Shown: positions 5,836-8,017 of the stretch, in pieces | How the letters are laid out: every line of letters begins with the position of its first letter | Numbering within the stretch: position 1 is the stretch's first letter | Assembly: GCA_036508635.1 (NCBI GenBank) | Contig: DATCGY010000173.1 | Coordinates: 1-8,017, forward strand | DNA length: 8,017 nt | Reading direction: 5' to 3' | DNA from: FEN-727 sp036508635 | GTDB lineage: Bacteria; Actinomycetota; Geothermincolia; Fen-727; Anoxymicrobiaceae | The notes under the pieces: generated by a model | Told to the model about the DNA's origin: nothing | Database searches by the model: none | What the model saw: only the letters and a program-made list of their open reading frames with translations | Made by a program: the position numbers and the translations under genes

Positions 5836-5843
5836 CGGTGAAG

Positions 5844-6527
5844 TTGCATATCCCGGATGGATTCCTGGACCCGAAGACTTACGGCACCTTGTGGGGCGTT
5901 TCAGGAGGAACTGTCGCCTACGCTCTTTACAAGGTCAAAGACACCCTGAACGAGAAGAAGATCCCGCTGCTCGGGATCACGGCGGCTTTTATCTTTGCCG
6001 CAATGATGTTGAACTTCCCCGTGGCAGGCGGCACCAGCGGTCACTTTGTCGGAGCGCTGCTTGCCTGCGTCTTGCTGGGCCCCTGGGAAGGCCTGCTGAC
6101 CATATCGGTCGTACTGCTGGTACAATGCCTGTTCTTCGCGGACGGCGGGTTGACCGCCCTGGGCGCGAATATCTTCAACATGGGTATTGTTGCGGGTCTC
6201 TTCAGTTATTACCTGATGACACTTTCGAAAATACCCTTCTCCAAGAAGTTCGGGGAGAAGACCGCGCTTCTGGCGTCCACGGCGGTGTTCGCGTGGCTTG
6301 GAGTGGTGGCGGCATCGGCGGCATGCGCCTGCGAGCTTGCCATCTCGGGTACCGTTCCGCTGCACATCACGCTATCGGCGATGGTTGGCGTGCATAGCCT
6401 GATCGGGATCGGCGAGGCGATGATAACTGTCGTGGTGCTGGTTGTCGTGCTGCAGACGAGGCCGGACCTCGTAAACGCGTACAAGGGGCCCGCGCTCCTG
6501 CCCGCGAAGGTAGCGGAGGAGGCCTAG
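5844..6527 (+). CDS. cbiM: CbiM/NikM, substrate-binding membrane subunit of Co/Ni ECF importer
   Basis: This 227-residue polytopic membrane protein is the S component that captures Co2+ or Ni2+ for the ECF importer. It begins MHIPDGFLDPKT, the family's N-terminus, in which the free amino group and His2 coordinate the metal. NFPVAGGTSGHF places a histidine exactly at residue 67, as in NikM, where His67 is the other ligand. About seven hydrophobic segments follow. The TTG start at 5844 is chosen because it puts His2 and His67 in register and has AGGAGG 8 nt upstream. The frame stays open back to 5748, but that would bury His2 behind 32 extra residues and cross the leader. Nickel versus cobalt cannot be decided; the CooT-like neighbour favours nickel. 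The next gene begins 2 nt after the stop. Confidence 0.93.
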   Translation: MHIPDGFLDPKTYGTLWGVSGGTVAYALYKVKDTLNEKKIPLLGITAAFIFAAMMLNFPVAGGTSGHFVGALLACVLLGPWEGLLTISVVLLVQCLFFADGGLTALGANIFNMGIVAGLFSYYLMTLSKIPFSKKFGEKTALLASTAVFAWLGVVAASAACACELAISGTVPLHITLSAMVGVHSLIGIGEAMITVVVLVVVLQTRPDLVNAYKGPALLPAKVAEEA

Positions 6528-6529
6528 AA

Positions 6530-6916
6530 ATGGCATTCGATATTAAGGGGAACTTGAAGCGGAACAAGGCACTCTGGATATTCATGGGAGCGGCTCTTGT
6601 CGTCGCCATATTGCTCGCCACGTTTGCTTCACCGTTCGCCTCGAAGAGCCCTGACGGCCTTGACAAGACAGCCCATGACAAGGGGTTCGTCAATAAGACA
6701 AAGGAAGCCAAGCCCGCGTCGGGCCACTCTCCGATGCAAGATTATGCGGTCCCCGGTATAAAGAACGAAAAGACCTCCACCGGCCTGTCGGGGCTGTTCG
6801 GCGTGCTTATCACGGTGGCGGTCGCGGTTGTTGTCGGGCTGCTCGTCTACGGGCTCGGCCGCATATGGAAGAAGAAAGACGATGAAGGCTCGGAGATTCC
6901 GCTAAGTGAAACATGA
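6530..6916 (+). CDS. PDGLE-domain small membrane subunit of Co/Ni ECF importer (CbiN/NikN-like role)
   Basis: This 128-residue protein carries the PDGLE-domain signature SPDGLDKTAHDKGF (about 40-53) and SPMQDYAVPGI (67-77). Two membrane helices, about 14-34 and 86-110, flank this segment, so the PDGLE part should face outside with both ends in the cytoplasm. The layout parallels CbiN and NikN, the accessory subunits that help load metal into CbiM/NikM. The outside loop has His49 and His66, possible metal contacts (inference). The C-terminus is a charged cytoplasmic tail (KKKDDEG). The start has GGAGGAGG (6515-6522) inside the end of cbiM, 7 nt from the ATG. The last 11 bases overlap the start of the cbiQ gene. 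PDGLE is sometimes fused to CbiM or NikM; here it is separate. Confidence 0.88.
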   Translation: MAFDIKGNLKRNKALWIFMGAALVVAILLATFASPFASKSPDGLDKTAHDKGFVNKTKEAKPASGHSPMQDYAVPGIKNEKTSTGLSGLFGVLITVAVAVVVGLLVYGLGRIWKKKDDEGSEIPLSET

Positions 6917-7670
6917 TTTTATCGACCGTTATTCCAAGCTCGAAAGCCCGGTACATGCAAGGGACGCAAGAGCAAAGACAGTAGCGCTCTTCGCGATGAT
7001 CATTGCCTGCGTAACCACGCCCCCCAGGGCGTGGTTCGCTTTCTGCATATACGCGGGCCTTGTGATAATCATAACGGCGGCCTCGCGGGTTCCGTTCCGC
7101 TACCTGCTGACACGCATGATGGTGGTTGTTCCTTTTATCCTGGTTGTGGCGGTTTTCGTTCCCTTCATGCACAAGGGAGGCGCTACAACCCACTGGGGTT
7201 GGCTTACTGTCTCGAATAATGGGTTACTCATCCTGTGGAACGTGACCGCGAAGTCGCTCACTTCTGTCGCATGCCTCATTCTTCTTACTTCCACAACGCA
7301 CTTCCCCGACCTGATGCACGGTTTCGAGCAGTTGCACGTGCCTCGCTTCTTTACGATAGTCAGCTCGTTCATGTACCGTTATATCTTCATAATCGTCGAC
7401 GAGGCGGAGAGAATGAAACGGGCTCGGGACTCCCGCAACTATCACGGCAAGTGGTTATGGCAGGCCAAGGTTATCGGCTATATGATCGCCTCTTTGTTCC
7501 TGCGCAGCCAGGAGCGGGCCGAGCACGTCTACCAGGCGATGGTCTCGCGAGGGTTCGATGGAACGTACCCTAGATACAGCGAACCGAAGATGGGGCTGGC
7601 TGACTACCTGTTCATGACGCTAGTGGTGGCAACCGCCCTGGTCGGAAGGCTGGCGGTACTGTGGACGTAA
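6906..7670 (+). CDS. cbiQ: CbiQ/EcfT transmembrane coupling subunit of Co/Ni ECF importer
   Basis: This 254-residue energy-coupling transmembrane protein links CbiM to the ATPases. The start MKHDFIDRYSKLESP is the family's usual N-terminus, which supports the GTG at 6906 even though it overlaps the previous gene by 11 nt; GGAG (6892-6895) lies 10 nt upstream. Hydrophobic segments near 25-60, 71-87, 105-128 and 235-252 suit the T-subunit fold. The cytoplasmic coupling helices carry the two Ala-Arg-Gly-like motifs that dock into the ATPase grooves: RARDSRN (about 172-178) and AMVSRGFDG (211-219). The first has Asp in place of Gly, as is usual for CbiQ as far as I recall. It is about as long as known CbiQ proteins, and its stop overlaps the next gene by 10 nt. 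Confidence 0.93.
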   Translation: MKHDFIDRYSKLESPVHARDARAKTVALFAMIIACVTTPPRAWFAFCIYAGLVIIITAASRVPFRYLLTRMMVVVPFILVVAVFVPFMHKGGATTHWGWLTVSNNGLLILWNVTAKSLTSVACLILLTSTTHFPDLMHGFEQLHVPRFFTIVSSFMYRYIFIIVDEAERMKRARDSRNYHGKWLWQAKVIGYMIASLFLRSQERAEHVYQAMVSRGFDGTYPRYSEPKMGLADYLFMTLVVATALVGRLAVLWT

Positions 7671-8017
7671 TACCGATCGCGCCCCAGGTCGCAATCAGGA
7701 TAGAAGACCTGAGTTACGCGTACCCCGACGGCCATCGCGCTCTGAATTCGATCAACCTTGCCGTGCACTGCGGCGAGACCGTCGGCATCATGGGTCCGAA
7801 CGGCGCCGGCAAATCCACGCTCGCCCTTCACCTGAACGGTATCCTCACCGGACAGGGGCGGGTCGAGATAATGGGTCTGGAGGTCAACAAGAAGACCCTC
7901 AAGGAAGTGCGCAACAAGGTCGGGCTCGTTTTTCAGGACCCGGACGACCAGTTGTTCTCTCCCACTGTCAAGGAGGATGTCGCATTCGGCCCGCTCAACC
8001 AGAGGCTCTCCCCGGAG
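7661..8017 (+). CDS. cbiO: CbiO/EcfA ATP-binding subunit of Co/Ni ECF importer (cut by right edge)
   Basis: The first 119 codons of an ABC ATPase that powers the importer are present; a full CbiO is about 270-280 residues. After a short lead (MDVIPIAPQ) it shows IRIEDLSYAYPDG (with the adenine-stacking aromatic), the Walker A motif GPNGAGKST (45-53), and the Q-loop VFQDPDDQLFSPTV (90-103). The DPDDQLF form of the Q-loop is characteristic of CbiO/EcfA ATPases. The signature, Walker B and H-loop motifs lie beyond the edge. The GTG at 7661 overlaps the cbiQ stop by 10 nt and has only a distant GGAAGG, so translation is probably coupled to cbiQ. I found no ATG or stronger site nearby upstream in this frame. 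Confidence 0.95.
   Translation, partial: MDVIPIAPQVAIRIEDLSYAYPDGHRALNSINLAVHCGETVGIMGPNGAGKSTLALHLNGILTGQGRVEIMGLEVNKKTLKEVRNKVGLVFQDPDDQLFSPTVKEDVAFGPLNQRLSPE

Larger units (their letters stand above)
5709..5843 (+). promoter_or_regulatory. Structured leader of the cbiM operon, candidate metal- or ligand-responsive attenuator
   Basis: The leader has three competing elements. AGTTG/CAACT (5746-5750 with 5757-5761) forms a hairpin. CTGGCC with GGCCGG (5760-5765 with 5771-5776, one G-U pair) forms a second that would occupy the GCCAC arm. The terminator stem GCCAC/GTGGC (5763-5767 with 5801-5805) leads into T7. GTGGC can also pair with a later GCCACC (5816-5821) next to the ribosome-binding site. 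Mutually exclusive stems before a T run are the hallmark of attenuation. I could not match cobalamin, NiCo (czcD) or other known riboswitch consensus motifs. The ligand and even the regulatory role are inferred from its place ahead of a metal importer. Confidence 0.4.

Noticed and set aside
5709..5843. Cobalamin or NiCo riboswitch upstream of cbiM
   Set aside because: Expected from context, but I could not find the cobalamin core (GCCACTG box and its partner segments) or the NiCo GCAGCC-type core; kept only as an unclassified leader.
1..8017. CRISPR array, integrase or insertion sequence, phage genes
   Set aside because: No regularly spaced repeats and no transposase or integrase coding sequence was found; the window reads as core-type chromosome.

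Overview
The window is a compact bacterial chromosomal segment of moderately high GC content, with short intergenic gaps, overlapping genes and GTG/TTG starts. It looks like an anaerobe that uses nickel or cobalt: it holds a Co/Ni energy-coupling-factor (ECF) importer, a CooT-family nickel-binding protein and a PflX-type radical SAM protein. The lineage cannot be fixed from this alone. The long Pro/Gly-rich cytoplasmic tail on the HtrA protease would suit a deep-branching anaerobic actinobacterium, but a clostridial relative is also possible (low-confidence inference).

Left part, minus strand (1-2019): the 5' end of argS (arginyl-tRNA synthetase) runs off the left edge. Upstream of it is a membrane-anchored HtrA/DegP-type serine protease with one PDZ domain. 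Between them, the htrA-strand transcript would form a GC-rich stem followed by four Ts. A 234-bp AT-rich divergent region separates htrA from a plus-strand gene for a small single-pass membrane protein of unknown function (2254-2619).

Middle part (2620-4069): that small gene converges on a minus-strand pair, a 4-oxalocrotonate-tautomerase-like protein with an unusual C-terminal CxxC and a PflX-family radical SAM protein. The convergent junction carries a short repeat-like element with a 10-bp inverted repeat and iterated GGGGTCA-type motifs. A divergent 164-bp region with an 8-bp inverted repeat and an extended -10 promoter leads into the next operon.

Right part, plus strand (4070-8017): trxB (thioredoxin reductase-like), a DUF3842 gene and a cooT-like gene form a tight cluster with 1-nt TGATG overlaps, so translation is probably coupled. 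After a promoter and a roughly 135-nt structured leader with a U7 terminator comes a Co/Ni ECF importer operon. It encodes CbiM/NikM (substrate-binding subunit), a PDGLE-domain small membrane subunit (role like CbiN/NikN), CbiQ/EcfT (transmembrane coupling subunit) and CbiO/EcfA (ATPase, cut by the right edge). The adjacent groups suggest linked metal uptake, metal handling and thiol redox. The two least explained items are the DUF3842 protein and the cbiM leader, which matches no metal or cobalamin riboswitch I can recall.
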